Source: Lepas anatifera (Eukaryota; Arthropoda; Thecostraca; Lepadidae). Taken from it: a DNA stretch of 64,000 bases. The notes below the pieces were generated by a model. That model was not told the DNA's origin, searched no databases, and worked only from the letters and a program-made list of their open reading frames with translations. Numbering within the stretch: the first letter of the stretch is position 1; every line of letters starts with the position of its first letter. A program made the translations under genes and the position numbers. Shown here piece after piece: positions 46,736-58,857 of the stretch. Location of the stretch: the NCBI GenBank assembly GCA_034440635.1, contig JAOTON010001685.1:3544501-3608500 (forward strand). The letters are read 5' to 3'.

Positions 46736-47480
46736 GCGCCCCGTTCCGGCCCGTTGGGGGGGTGCTTGAACACCCCCTCGAGGTCTCCCAGTGGCACGAA
46801 AAAACGTCGGCGCGAAGCGACACAGTACTTGTCACACCTTATCATTGATCAATTCCACAACTTTCCCTCAAAATTTAAGGTTGTGTCATCTCAGGTCAGG
46901 TCACCAACGCAGTTCAAGTGACCTCACCCCAAAAATGTTTAAGGTGGCGTAAGTAAGAAAAGGGTGAACCTATCGAATTTAAGCTTGTACCATATAATGG
47001 GCCCAAAAAGTACTAATAGATTTATCCCGGGATTTTTCCCATCGATGACCTAGGGACAGGTACGAATCATGACCTCTCCATTGAAAATGCATGGGGTAAA
47101 ACGGAAATTTGCCGAAAAATTGCTCTATGTCTGCAGACGCCGCTTGGAATACCTTCGGATTCCCCAAATCATAGTATGCTAGGCCTCTTTATCGGTTCAT
47201 GTTGCAAGTTTAGACATATTACCTCTGAGAGTTCATCTGGGGCTTCCTAAGCAGGTTTTAAGACTTGGGTCAATTGCTTTGCAGGAAATATTGATAAAAC
47301 CCGTATTTTGATACCATTTTTATTGCTATTGTGACTTGATTCATATGCATACTGACTATGCTAGGCTAGATGGTGACCTTGACCTACCCATAGGTCAGGT
47401 CATTTTTATGTTTTGACCTAGTATAGTCATATTATGCATTATTTGATGATTTGCCGTAACGAGAGGAAGCGAAGTGTGCC
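46736..47480 (+). mobile_element. Family B-like AGGTCA-rich element, diverged
   Basis: It follows 12090-12600 in order: a GC-rich start with a hairpin patch, 'cttgtcaca', 'ggtcatctcaggtca..tcacca', 'aagtgacct', a 'gtttaaggtggcgtaagt' block, 'gacctctcca.tg.aaa' and a late 'ttttgacctag' block. The terminal inverted repeats are lost. Confidence 0.65.
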
Positions 47481-47639
47481 TAAAATGATTCTAGCTCAAC
47501 TCTGGCAGATGCTAGAGTATATAGACAGAGACATGTTGTAAGCTTTGTCTCGGGGAGGGACCCCAGCACTGATCCCTGGAAAAATCCGCAATGGCCCCCA
47601 GGGGCCCTCAGGGAGTCAGGAAATCTGGTGTGGGTGGAA

Positions 47640-48690
47640 TCCGGTAGGAGGGATTTTGGGTCTTCAAAATCAGCTGAGGGGCCCGTGCCAGTTAAGGGGA
47701 CCTAGATAAGGGCGCCCGACGAGCTCATTTGACCTCAGTGCCAACACAGGATTCTCAAGACCAGCGTGGGGTGCCTACCTATCTAAACGGTTTTTAAATA
47801 GGCTCAGGGACCCAAAACTAACCCAGGGGTTCAATTTTCAACTCATGGGGCCCAGACACTCTGAGGGGAACCTGCAGAAGCTCAGAAGGCCCATAAAACT
47901 AATAGGGCCAGACTAGCTGGGTGGCTCGCCGAACTAGTGTCCAGATACGCACAGCGGGCCCCAAACAAGCTGAAGGGATCTATATCAGTTAAACGAAAAC
48001 GATACCAACCCAGGGGACAATGACCAGCTTAAGGGACACTAATCCACCTTGGGGCTCAGAGCTCAGAGCTCCAGTTTTTAGCTCAGAGGGCCCAGGACCT
48101 GTTGATGGGGCCCTATACCAATAAAAGGGCCCCGAAAAGCTTAATAGGCTTCAGCAGCGACATATAGGTTTCAAGTTCAGTGTGAGAGCCTAGTTAACTA
48201 AAGCGGTTCTAGATCAGCTGAGGGGACTCGATATAAACTCAGGGAAGTCACCAAAAACTCAGGGGCCCAGGCCCGCAGAGGTTCTGCGGCCTATGAGGCT
48301 CAAGTTAGCGTCAATCGGGTATTTCAGTATGGAGCCGTTAGCCAGGACAACTGTGATAAGTGGAGGTGGTGGATACGACGCCCCAGTTTTTGCCATGACC
48401 GAAGATAACTGTATTATTTGCTCATCGTGCTTCAGTTAGCGTCAGTGGGTGCTTTCAGCATTTTCTACCAAGGTACCAGTCGTTAGCTGGCCCGAAATAT
48501 GCTTGATGGTAAACATGAAGATGTCTTCACTAAGAGGAAGCCTTCATGAAAATAAGCATTTACAAATCCTTTTTTAAACGCGTTTTTCATTGACACTGGC
48601 CGCCTTTCGGGTGGTAAATTGGCCAGTGGCGGATTCAGGGGGGGGCAAAAATGGCATTCCCCAAACGGAAAAGCTCGGGACAAAACTATG
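47640..48690. repeat. Degenerate GC-rich minisatellite plus flank, copy 2
   Basis: Matches 1630-2860 in order, including 'ggggtgcctacc.at.taaac', the repeated 'agctcaggggccca' units, AGCGTCAATCGGG and 'agcatttacaaat.c.tttttaaacgcgttttt'. It ends near CCAGTGGCGGATTCAGGGG (48623). Confidence 0.65.
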
Positions 48691-51542
48691 TTTTCGCCCC
48701 CAAAGCGATCGACCTCCTTTTTCCCCTACTCCTTTTTAGTTTATAAGCAAGATTTTGGTGTTTCAACTCTCAACTTCAAACAGAACATAAGTTGATAAGA
48801 TGTTCCCTGGTCTGTCCCCTCGAATCCGGAAATGTAAAAAACACTGAAGATTATATATTCGGGCACAGCCCTTCATCAGAATCATGGAGTAAATAACAAT
48901 AATTCTCAGTTATAGTATAGCCAGACCTCCAAAGTATAGCCAGCCTTGGATAGGAAGAAGTATCTCGAGCCCTTTTTTGGCTTTTCGTCTGAAATACCCC
49001 AAAATTCTTCCGGGAAGTGATATTGGTGGCGCAGCTTTTGACTGCGTGACTTTTTTTTGCTTTTCGACTGTGGTTTGTCCCTTCCAAACCGACCGGCTAG
49101 ATCCGCGACTGAAATTGGCGCCCCTCAGGTTCGGCGCCCTCCGAGCCTGGGCCCCCCCTTAACGAAATCCTAGATCCGTCACTGGTCTGAGCACGCTTCT
49201 GTACAATACATCCCCTTCCCAGCACACTCCTGGGCATATCATTGCTCCCGGAATGGGGATTTATTGCAATATTGGGTTGTTCGTAACAAAACTTGGGTTA
49301 TTTCCGGATATGTCTGGATCCTGGGATATTTTGTGGAAAAGGCCGGAGAGCGGAGACGTCTACCCCAGGGTAGTAAAGGACGGGTACTCCAAAGTTGTGA
49401 GGCATTGTGGGTAATATTTCCCCTGATAGCGGTGGACCAAGATGTATTGTGGGTAAAATTTCCCCCACGATCTGTTTTTCCACCGTAGGGTGTAGGGGAT
49501 CTTCAAGCTGTTTCTGGGAGGTAAACAATTTGTTTTGAAAGCCATTTTCTACGAAATCAATTGGAACAATGCCATAAATAGTACCAACCAAAATGTGCTA
49601 GTAGTGCTGTTGGCTGTAATTGAAGACGTCTGTATTTCTGCGGCGAAGTCACTTCAGTTTGTCTAGTGTGTTTATTTGTTTTTTGTTTGTTAATAAGGTA
49701 AGAGTTTGTTTTAGTTTGTAGGTGCTTTAAGAGAAGGCAAGAGTTATTTCTTGTCTTTCCTTGTTTGTAGGACAAAAGAAAAGACACGGAACCAATTTCT
49801 TGTGGTCATTTTGCACTAGTATTTCTTATAGTCAGTGGAATCAGACTGCTAATGCAGGCGCCTTTTTACGGGCAGTATCTGGCTGTGGTTGGGTCGTAGC
49901 ATAACATAATAATGGAGGGTATTGCCAATAGCTGTCCATTTATATTTAAGCTTGCCACAAAACAATATAAAAATGAGGGTTTAAAATATTCTGATATTTA
50001 GAACAATTTAGAACAAAGCTCAAAAGGTACTTCAGACCCTCACTGTTGAAGTGAAATTGAAATTAAAGCCTGGTGAATGACTTCATGGCAGTGCTGGAAG
50101 ATAAGTCTCCTGCTGTCCATCCAAGCCTCAAGAAGACATCGCTTTCAGCTTTACCATGGTGAGGCCGAACAGCCTAAATGCTGGTCGCCAGTATGTTGCT
50201 TAGCTAAGGGCGGCGGAGAAGGTCAATCAGTACAAGCAGTGATCTGGCAAGGCGCACCAGACCAGTCTGGCAAGGCGCAGTAGTTTGGTATTTTGGTATA
50301 TTGCAATTAGTTTGGTATTTTGTCAAAAGATGCTCTGATATTTATTTAAGTTTGATTTTGCTGGCACATTCCAATTTTATTTTAGGTAATTGCTGTCTAG
50401 GGTACAAAAATTATGTTGGGTGCTGTGATTGCTAATTTGTAAGGTCATTTACCTTACCTTACCTACAATTATCAAGTTAATTTTGGAGGTGCTTGTGGTT
50501 TGTTGGTTCCATTCTTTGACGAGCTCAATTCACCCTGAGTCTTAACTTTCTCTTTCTCGTACTTTTAGGCACTTTGTTTTACTTTTTCTCTTTCTTCACT
50601 TTATTGCAGTTAAAATAATTATTTCTTGCATTTTTGTGTTGCTGACTCTTTTTAAAACTTCTAGTATGGAGAATACATTTCAGGTAAATAATCATGTAGG
50701 TATAGACACATATTTACATTCTCAAATGCCACAGATCACCATGGAAACAACCTCCATCTATGTATTTTGTATAGATGCTCCAACATATTGGGGGAGGACT
50801 TAAGTCTCCTAGCCCCAACCCCTTGCATCCACCTCCATATATTGTTATCTGAGGCCTTGATTGCTGAGTTTAATGCTTGTTTAATATTCTGAAGTTAACA
50901 TTGCAGTTTTTCTTTTATGAACATTGGTTTAAATTTCGGTTGGTAATTTGTTAAAAAGTGGATCAAAATAGACTACTTTCGGTTGTACCTTTATCTTTTT
51001 CTCTCTGGCAATAAGTAGCGCAACATTCATGTTTGTATTGCCTTCCTTAAGGTATTTCCTATTGTATTGTCTGCAATTAGTTAATGGGAGTGGCAAATTT
51101 CATAGAGGAGTTCATTTGATAAATTTTGATGATTAAACATTCATCATATGAGATCAAAATCAGCATTCCTGTCATGAAAACTTCTTGATAAACTCGGCAA
51201 ATTTGTCTTATTCAATTGTCTTGGATAGAAAGTAAGAATATGTGCACACATTCAGCTTTGCCCACGCCAACTCATATTTCAGTTCTGGGGATAATCTGAA
51301 TCCAGACAGGACGTGGTCCCCTGGCTAATAAACGCCAATATAATTAGCTATTTGGGGTGTTTTCTATGGGTTGTTTTATAATCTAACCTCTCGATTGCAC
51401 AATTTGGACACCCAGGGGGAGGGGGGCATGAGCAGGCTCTGAGCAAACTATTTGAAAAGTCGGTAATATGGCCTCCCTCTCGAACTCGACATAGTTATTG
51501 AGTATTGCTGTTATTGTTCTGTTTTAATATTTATATGATATC
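48691..51542. other. No gene recognised
   Basis: Long AT-leaning stretch. A frame at about 50060-50150 (VNDFMAVLEDKSPAVHPSLK...) looks protein-like but is short and unsupported. Two 'attgtgggtaa.atttccccc' motifs lie at 49405 and 49445. Nothing else is identifiable. Confidence 0.4.
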
Positions 51543-51796
51543 CCATAGGCGGATCAAGGATTTCCAATCGGGGGGGATACCTTCCGGTGGGCGCCACTTT
51601 TGACCGTGAAAACCTATCAGGTGGGCGCAAAATCCTATCGGTGGGCGCCGATTTTCGCATCTTGGGTGGGGGGTGGGGGAGTGACATTTCATGGGGCGCC
51701 ATCGACTTTTCAAGAGGGCGCCGTGACCATTTGAGGGGACGCCGAGGGTTGATGGGTGCCACATGCCTCCCTTTTCCCCCTGGATCCACGTATGTG
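51543..51796. mobile_element. MITE of the GGCGGATCCAGG family (family C)
   Basis: Starts CATAGGCGGATCAAGG and ends CCTGGATCCACGTATG. Internal 'ggtgggcgcc.cttttgacc', 'aatcctatcggtgggcgccgat' and 'ggcgccatcga' blocks align with 3899-4140 and 27528-27796. Confidence 0.7.
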
Positions 51797-52394
51797 AAAT
51801 TAAAGGAGCGCGGCCGCTTTCCGATAACCAGAATATGCGGAACTTAGTATGCGGAACTTGTAAAACATTCGTAGGCATATAACCATTATCCTGACTCGTC
51901 CTTACATCCTTACTTGTCCTATCTGTGCTCGTCTAACACTTCCATTTCAGAAGAAAAGCGAGGGCCTGCAATAATCGTGGCGAACTTGCAGATCGCATTC
52001 GGCGAAAAACTTTGGCTTCGACCTGGATTCGAACCCAAGCTTTGTGGGAGACCGGCAAACATTGCTCCAGTTTTTGCATCATTCCTCAAAATTTTCCATG
52101 GGCTCCGCTTATCGGACCCCAGAAATGGAAATTGGACAGAACGATTGTTCTGATGATACCATTTTTGTGAGGGAGCCCCTGTTGGTTTACCGCTGAGAGC
52201 CCGCCAAAAATAGGCAATTTTAGATGCAAAGTCAATGACGGTGATCAGTTTGTACGCCCAGTAGTAGAATTGTAGTAGAAAACTTTGGAGGGGGCTGGTA
52301 AAGGACGTCTACCCGATGATTACCGGAAAGGGGTTCCCTTATGGTGTGTAATCATGAATAAGAGACACCTGGATCGGAGACTCGCCGCCTCCGA

Positions 52395-52460
52395 CCGACA
52401 GCGCTGATCACTCCGTACTGCGCATGCGCGAAACGACGTACAGGGCGCATCACTTCCGAA
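52395..52460. promoter_or_regulatory. NRF1-like and ETS-like sites, candidate CpG promoter
   Basis: TGCGCATGCGCG at about 52421-52432 is a perfect match to the NRF1 palindrome, and CACTTCCG (about 52450) matches an ETS core, within a short CpG-rich stretch. In animals this pairing is common at TATA-less housekeeping promoters. No transcript can be traced from it: repeat sequence begins at about 52505. Confidence 0.3.
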
Positions 52461-52504
52461 TGTATTAGTTCGAATGAGGCGTGCGGGGAGCTTGTGTTGA
52501 AATC

Positions 52505-53910
52505 AGTGGCGTAACCAAGGAGGTGGGTCCTAGGGGTCTGCGGACCCCATTGGGCCGATCAGGGGGCCCCAGCGTCAGACTCTGGAGGTCTCCGAGATGC
52601 ATTCTCAGGAGCCCCGAATCGGCCGCAGGGCTCCCTTCCAAGAGAGTTTATCTCAGGCGGGCCTCAAGAGTTGTTCTCAGGGTCCCCGAAAGCTATCTCA
52701 GGGGCACCGCGAGGGGTTGGTCTTAGAGCCTGCGAGAGACGGTCTCAGGGCTCCCCGAAAGTCGGTTCAGGGGCCCCCGTTAGTCGGTCTCAGGGGCCCC
52801 AAGGACCATTTCCGGACCTTTTTCGTTACATGACTACCTTTTTCTACCAACTTGATTATCGCGCCTATGTGCGATGCGGAACCATGGGGTAGCCCCCATC
52901 GAATACTTATCACAACCGGGTGTCTAAATTCATATTGACCCCACTCCCCCGAAATAAAAGGTCCATCGGCGGACCGTTATTTTAGGTCCATGGGGCACTC
53001 ATAGAAGGCTAATTTTTGGCCCCTCCCCATACTTTAGAGGCGGGCAAAGGTGCTTTGCACAGAACGCCTTATAAAAAGCCCTTAACTAACTAACCCTCCC
53101 CCGTTTAGCTCTTAGGGGATCCCGGAGACTGGCTCTGGGGCTCCCTGAGACCAACACTTGGTGGCACTCAATAAGGCTCATTTCGGCCGCTCCACCGATT
53201 AGCTCTCAGGGAACTCAGACTGATTCCTGGGGGCCTGTTAGAAGAAAACTGAGGGGGCCCCTGATAATATCTCGGGGCTCCTGAGATAAGTTCTCGGCAG
53301 CACTTCTCGGACTATATATCGCGACCCCAGATTTGCTCCGAGTGGGGCGAGGGGGCTGATATTTACTGTCAGGGACATCCAGATTAGCTCAGGGTCCCCT
53401 GAGGCTGACTCTCGGAGGGTGGGGATGGAAATGATTTCCGACAGCCCTCCGAGACTAATCCTGGGGCGCCCCCAATTACTCTCGGATTTAACACTAATTC
53501 TGGGTCCCAAAACTAGCTTTCAGGGCCCCCTTGAAACGAACTCTTGGCTCCTGAGAAAGACGTCCTTGAGACATGGGGGCCCTGAAACTAACACTTGGCA
53601 GCACCTATGATAATAATTCTCGGATCCCCATAGTTAGCTTTCGGAACCCCTGAGAGGAGGTCCCCAGAGACCAAAACGGATGGGCCCTGATAATAACTTG
53701 GGTCTCTCGTGATTAAATCTTGGTGGCCCCTGATACTGGCCTTTGGAGTCCCCTGAGAATGACTCGAGGGACTCCTGAGGTCAACTCTCGAGGGGAGGGT
53801 GGTCCTGATACTAATTTTCGGGGTCCCCTGACTGACTCTCGGGGACCCTGATACCGGCTCTCGGGGGCTTCTGACACCGGCTCTCGAGTGGGGGGCTGGG
53901 GGAGCACTAC
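52505..53910. repeat. Degenerate GC-rich minisatellite (CTCAGGGGCCCC type)
   Basis: Loose ~28-36-base units such as 'cggtctcaggggcccc' and 'gactggctctcggggacc', continuing to about 53910 and interrupted at 53031-53095 by the 65-bp repeat. The style matches 1640-2290 and 47650-48300. Confidence 0.6.
53031..53095 (+). repeat. 65-bp conserved repeat with TATAAAAAG, copy 2
   Basis: Near-identical to 14476-14540, embedded in unrelated GC-rich minisatellite. Confidence 0.6.
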
Positions 53911-55140
53911 CCCCAGTCCGAAAGTTATGGGGCAGCCGCATCCGCCCCTTCCCCCTGCTTCGCCTATGACATCACGTCATCGTGTAATGCAGGGAAAATG
54001 TGTCTTTTGGGGGATTCAGTTTGCCACCCTCTCCCATGTCCCTGACCCCTATTAAAGGCAATGCCCTGGAAAATGAAAAGCGTGATACAGAACATGCTCA
54101 TCTGTCGGCTGGAACCACGCTGTCTGCAGAGATGTGCTAAATGTGGCCTCGATTTCGACGAGTCGTGGCCGTTTTCCCCATTTGACGCGCCTGCGTCCGA
54201 GGCGTCCGGCGGCCGGCGCCCTGTATGTCGAAGCTTCCCACTTCTCCCGCTAGGCGGACGACCGCTGTCGCTCACAGCAAAGGCGCCGACAGGGAGTCTC
54301 CGATCCAGGTATCTCTTATTCATGGTGTAATGATGTAGTAAGCTCCTTCTCTTTGAACTTTTATGTTTGCAGGATTATTATGCAGAGCTTTGGGTGAAAT
54401 TGAATTTGCCAGTAGTGGTTTTCTTGGCATGCTCTACAAAATTGTTATATCAGTTCAAAACCAACTATAAAAAGAAGACATCCTTTAGGCCAGTTGCAGA
54501 ACGTGGCAGGCGACTGACGGGCGCTTGGGAGCCAAAGCCGCCCCAATTGGGGAGAAATTTGGATGCTGGGAACTTTCCACGGGGGTATTTTTACCGATAT
54601 ATGTTTATCTACTCCATTTTAAACGAAACACCCAGAAATGAAGAAGCCGTGCATCACTCGACGATGTCACGCACTCCGCCCTCCCGCACGCGCGTATCTT
54701 GCATTCATTCGACTCAAATATTTTATTAGGTTATTTAGAAGTTTTTCTTAGACGTCTTTGCCCGCTTTCCGCCGTATATCATGGTTTAAAATATTTCATT
54801 GTTAACTAATTGATAATATATTTTTCCACGCTAAGATTTCCTCATTTCCATTTGATGAGCATGACAAATTTGAATATTTTCCCCTAGTTTTCGACCCAGG
54901 AAGAAGATTCCCGTACGCTTTTGTGACGTCATCACTGACTGATTTGTTCTTGGGGGGGCTGGCATGATTTTTTTTGAACGGTGGACCCTGAACGTGGACC
55001 TTTGACATCCTGCGGCTTTGATCAACTGCGAATGAAAACTAATTTATTTGGTTCTAGATTGTTTTGTAACTAAACTGGTTTGATTAAAATTTATAAATAA
55101 TTTAATTTGTTTGGGCCTGTTGCCTTTTTATTACTCGGAC
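53911..55140. other. No gene recognised
   Basis: A potential acceptor (TTTTATGTTTGCAG, ending about 54372) precedes an open frame DYYAELWVKLNLPVVVF..., but no family is recognised and there is no support for an exon. Confidence 0.35.
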
Positions 55141-55560
55141 TTTGATTTCATCTATTAAATTCCTTTGTTTGGTTTTTACTTGTGGGGCGGCTATGCCGCC
55201 CGGTGGGTCGCTTGGGCTGTGGTCGGGGGGCTGCCGTCCCGACCTCGGCCGGGCCTCCCCTTGGCCGACCTGGGTTGGTGCGTGCCGCTGGCGGGGCGTC
55301 GCCACGTGGCCGCTGTCGTTGCCCCGGGCTATGGCCTGCACTTCGTTGTTCCGTTTGCTTCCTGCTGCGTGTTCTTTGTTTGTTTTTTTTTGTACGGTGC
55401 GCCCCGTGGCTCCCCGCGGGCATAGTTTTTGGTGGGTGGGACCTGTTTGTATGGTTTATTTTTGACGACACTGGTTTGAGAGTTTGTTTACTATGATTGG
55501 TTTTTTTTTACTCCTGTCGCGCCGCCCCGTGCCTGCCCCCCCCTGATGCGGCTGGTGCCG
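55141..55560. other. GC-rich island with overlapping open frames, unidentified
   Basis: A CpG-rich patch in which all three plus frames and the minus strand stay open for 80-107 codons. The minus-strand frame (55148-55471) is basic and Pro/Arg-rich, which could be a retrotransposon ORF1 start or simply a composition effect. I favour the latter. Confidence 0.3.
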
Positions 55561-55567
55561 CTGCCCG

Positions 55568-56105
55568 TTAATCCTTGGTCGAATCCTGGAATTTAGTGTT
55601 ATTAGGCGTACTTTTAGCCACAAATAATGAAACCACTCACGATTTCTCTGAAAAATGTACAATGAGCTTAATATTTGATTTTTAAAAATACTCCTCTAGA
55701 AAAAGAAATATCAGCAAAAAGAAATAAATATCAGCCTGTGAATGATGTCACGATCTGGCAACCACTACCATACTTGAAACGCTCCAAGGGCTTCGATTGG
55801 CTGATGCTCATTGTGACGTCAGCATATGTCGTCACACCAGTAGCTCACAACAATGGCCGTCGGCAACCTTGCAGGTTATATGACCTTATATGACCTTGCA
55901 GGTTGGCGCGCCCCTAAAACCCAATAATCATCATCGTCGGCGACGGGGGCTGAGGGGGCTGGTGTCAGGTAGGTTTTAGCTTTTTTTCTATGGAAATATC
56001 GAGTTCCAAGACAAATGAAATATGGAGTACCTGGTTTTCCGACCTGTGTTACAACTTGGCTATCTCAGTTAAAATCACGTTGTGAAGGTGCCACATTCCC
56101 TTTAA
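55568..56105 (-). mobile_element. TTAA-flanked MITE, family A, copy 6 (left end eroded, internal insert)
   Basis: TTAA at 55568 is followed by 'tccttggtcgaatcctgg', the AGGGAATGTGGCACC part being lost. The right end GGTGCCACATTCCCTTTAA is intact. An extra ~90 bases at 55865-55960 include a tandem 'tatgaccttgcaggt' repeat. Confidence 0.82.
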
Positions 56106-56758
56106 ATGAAGGAAGAAATTTTACATTGGACATGTTCCAGTCTGCAAAGTATGGCAGCAGGCCAGACGAGTCGCACCAGACATCTAAAATTCTCGCACCG
56201 CCAGCCACCAAAAATTTGCACCAATCTGCCATATACCAGGGAGAAAAACGTACTCATTCCTACCCACACAATGCAGTGCTGCCTCTCTTACTAGTTAGCT
56301 AGTTGAGGACTTTTTATAAAGCCCCTCCTATGTTTTTATACCCATTTAGCCATTATTTGCTTTGTTTCCAGCGTCACCTTCCTCGCAACAGTCTCACAAA
56401 TTCGCACCAGGTTGATAAAATTCGCACCACTCGCTCTTGTCTCCAAGGGCACTCGCACCAACGAGATCTCGTCGAAAATGCCATACTTTGCATGCTGGGA
56501 CATGTTGAACGTGTCTAGAAACCTACACACTGTTAAACAGCTTTACTTTATCAGCCAATGACACAAAATGTTCAAAGTAACACACTGGGGTGATTCTGCC
56601 TTTAGTGTCAAGTTCAACAAAATATTTCCTCTGAAAACTTGAAAACTAAAACATTTGAATCATTGGGACTCACTCTATCCTGTTACTGTACTGTGACCCA
56701 AATGTGAAATCTGATGATTACTATGTTATTTTGTTAATGATAAATGATACACTTGCAG
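56106..56758. other. No gene recognised
   Basis: Sequence between the MITE and the first candidate exon. Repeated 'ttcgcacca' motifs at about 56195-56455 but no clear structure. Confidence 0.35.
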
Positions 56759-56802
56759 TATGAATCCTTCCCTGCTGGTGCCATGCTGACAATCTCAGAG
56801 AG
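56759..56802 (+). CDS. Candidate internal exon of an unidentified host gene
   Basis: A good acceptor (TGATACACTTGCAG, ending 56758) and donor (AG|GTAGCC) delimit 44 bases. Only one frame is open: YESFPAGAMLTISE plus two bases of the next codon. I do not recognise the family. A compatible downstream acceptor is at 57324. This is inference from splice signals and peptide plausibility only. Confidence 0.3.
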
Positions 56803-57324
56803 GTAGCCTTGTGCTGGTGGAAGAACACCTCAGTGGTGCTTATTTTCAAAGTTCCAGAACATCATTGTGATGCGAAATTCAAAGCCCCATGGGGCTTTCT
56901 CATGTTGGGGAAAGTTTTGAACTGTATTTGGAAAGTGGTATTCAAACTGTATGGGAAAGTGAATCCGAATAGTTACAAATTTGAATTCTGAGGTCGCCAA
57001 TAGAGGGGAAATAATGAACAGGTTAGGTGTGCTGCAGGCTGGTTTGCTGAATTCAGACAATGCTAGATTATGTTATTACTTTTAGACAGTATATCTGCTG
57101 AAGCACATTTAGAAAATATCGCCATGAATCTTCTTGATGTTTTCCTGCCACATAGATTACAGTGTGTAAGAAAAGTGTCAATTTAATAGTCAGACCAGCT
57201 CAATTTTGTGTCATGAATCTAATATCACTTTTTATATTTACACGTTTATTTCTTTTATTACTGTATGCCTTGTATTTTATTTCAAATAAATGTGTATGTG
57301 ACTATGTTTTTTCTGTTTTGACAG

Positions 57325-57386
57325 TGACCCCAGTTTGGAATCATAATTATCTTCAGCAACAGGCTCAAAAATTGAAAAGAATCTGA
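57325..57386 (+). CDS. Candidate terminal exon of the same unidentified gene
   Basis: A strong polypyrimidine/acceptor (TTTTTTCTGTTTTGACAG, ending 57324). Joined in phase to 56759-56802 it would add DPSLES and stop at 57346. In another phase it reads TPVWNHNYLQQQAQKLKRI and stops at 57386. Which phase, if either, is used cannot be decided here. Confidence 0.25.
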
Positions 57387-57663
57387 AGGCTGGGGTCATC
57401 TGTTAGGGGTGTGGGACCAATAGTTTTTCTCATTTGTGTGTAACAAAAAATGTCCTGTGCTTCTCAGGATCCCAAACTGAATACTTCTCAAGCTAGTAGG
57501 TAGCCTTGTTTGGCTCATAAAAAGTTGCCACTAGGCATGGTTGTGTTCTAGACAACCCCAGATGCTGGTTCTGATTATATGATGTGCAATGAGTGGATAG
57601 TGTGTTGCCAATCTGTGGTGGACTATCATGTCTGAACATCTACTTCATCTGCAGCATTTTCAG

Positions 57664-57753
57664 GTTATTGGTTATCATCAAGAAAACACTCTTCTAGCCA
57701 TGGAGTTGGATGATGTCTTTCAGTCAGAGTCAGGTTCAGACTCAGATGAGGAG
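57664..57753 (+). CDS. Candidate exon with acidic Ser/Asp-rich end, unidentified
   Basis: An acceptor (CTGCAGCATTTTCAG, ending 57663; alternative at 57654) and a near-consensus donor (GAG|GTGAGTA) bound exactly 90 bases, phase 0 at both ends. It encodes VIGYHQENTLLA followed by MELDDVFQSESGSDSDEE. The internal ATG at 57700 sits in a good Kozak context (GCCATGG), so it might instead be a first coding exon. The acidic serine run suggests a phospho-regulated or disordered segment. Family not recognised. Confidence 0.38.
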
Positions 57754-58780
57754 GTGAGTAAATAGTCATAGCTTTATGACTCAATTATTCTAGGGGCCCT
57801 AGACTCTACCCTAGACTAGGGCAAAGCAGGAGATAACCTTTCTCATTTGGGATAACACAAGAACATATTTTGGGGAGAGCAAATATGACTAATTATCAGC
57901 GCCTTCTTTCTACACAACAATGATTTGGGGCCAAGGGTCTGGAACCCAATTTTGGAGGAAACATGTTTTCATCAAACACATTTTAAAAATATTTTAAGAA
58001 ATTTTAGTGGTAACCAAACTTCTAATTTTGAAGATTAACACTTAGGCATATGCTGATACTGGCATATCAGTCAAATCTTCATAAGCCTAGCAGATGAGAG
58101 ACCTGATTCCCACTGTTGTGAGATAATAAAAATGTGGTTAGTCATGTTTGGAGTTTTGGGGCACATCGACTTCAATGGTCATTTTGCAACGCATAATCCT
58201 GGCATGCTATACCAAACTTATTTCAGTCCAAAACTTGTTGCAAAGGTGGACCAGCCCTTCCAAGCCAAAATGTCAAGCTACCGTCCCCATCAAGCGCACA
58301 GGCGGAGCCAGGCTTTCCACACGGGGTATTTCGGTCAGGGTGTGCCACCTAGATAAATGGACGCTGTATGTTTTACAGTGCGACCTAACAGGAGGGACCA
58401 GATTGCATCGTGTAGGTGCCGGTACTTGCGTGCTGAGGAGTCTGGAATAGGAGTTAACATTGCAGGGGGTGCCAGGAGAGTTTCAGTTGTGTCAGGGCGC
58501 AGTGGAGGGGTCGAGACGGGATGGTCGGTTAGAGGTCACTTGCAGGGGCGTTGCCCTCTATTTTTTCATAGGGGCCGAATTCCAAGCGGCCCTCATATCC
58601 TGTATCTCTAGGGGTTGTCAATTTTTGCAGGCTTCATCACTGGGGTTGGTCAGATATTCATTTTGCATCTACACGAGTGTAGGCAATTATTGTGTGCTGT
58701 CCGATATTCTTAATTTGATGGAAAGCTTTCAATGTATTTCAGCGGTCATCAATGATTTACCTATTGATGACGCTTGAGCC
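57754..58780. other. No further exon recognised
   Basis: No convincing downstream exon in frame with the 57664 candidate. The open frames at 58148-58777 are unsupported. Confidence 0.35.
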
Positions 58781-58857
58781 TCTTTTGGCATAAGGGCGGC
58801 CTTCGTATGTCAGTTAATTGGTGATGATGACGATGATGTTTCCGGTCTTCGGATGAT

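Noticed and set aside
50060..50150. VNDFMAVLEDKSPAVHPSLK frame, faintly reminiscent of TOG/HEAT-repeat proteins
   Set aside because: Too short, no clear splice signals, and the resemblance depends on assuming an indel.
52010..52060. B-box-like GGGTTCGAATCC on the minus strand
   Set aside because: No A-box at suitable distance and no stem pairing; probably chance.
54367..54729. Open frame after an acceptor-like TTTGCAG
   Set aside because: No donor, no recognised domain, and the peptide becomes low-quality after about 60 residues.
55148..55471. Basic Pro/Arg-rich minus-strand frame as a retrotransposon ORF1
   Set aside because: All frames are open in this GC-rich patch and no coiled coil, RRM or zinc knuckle is visible.
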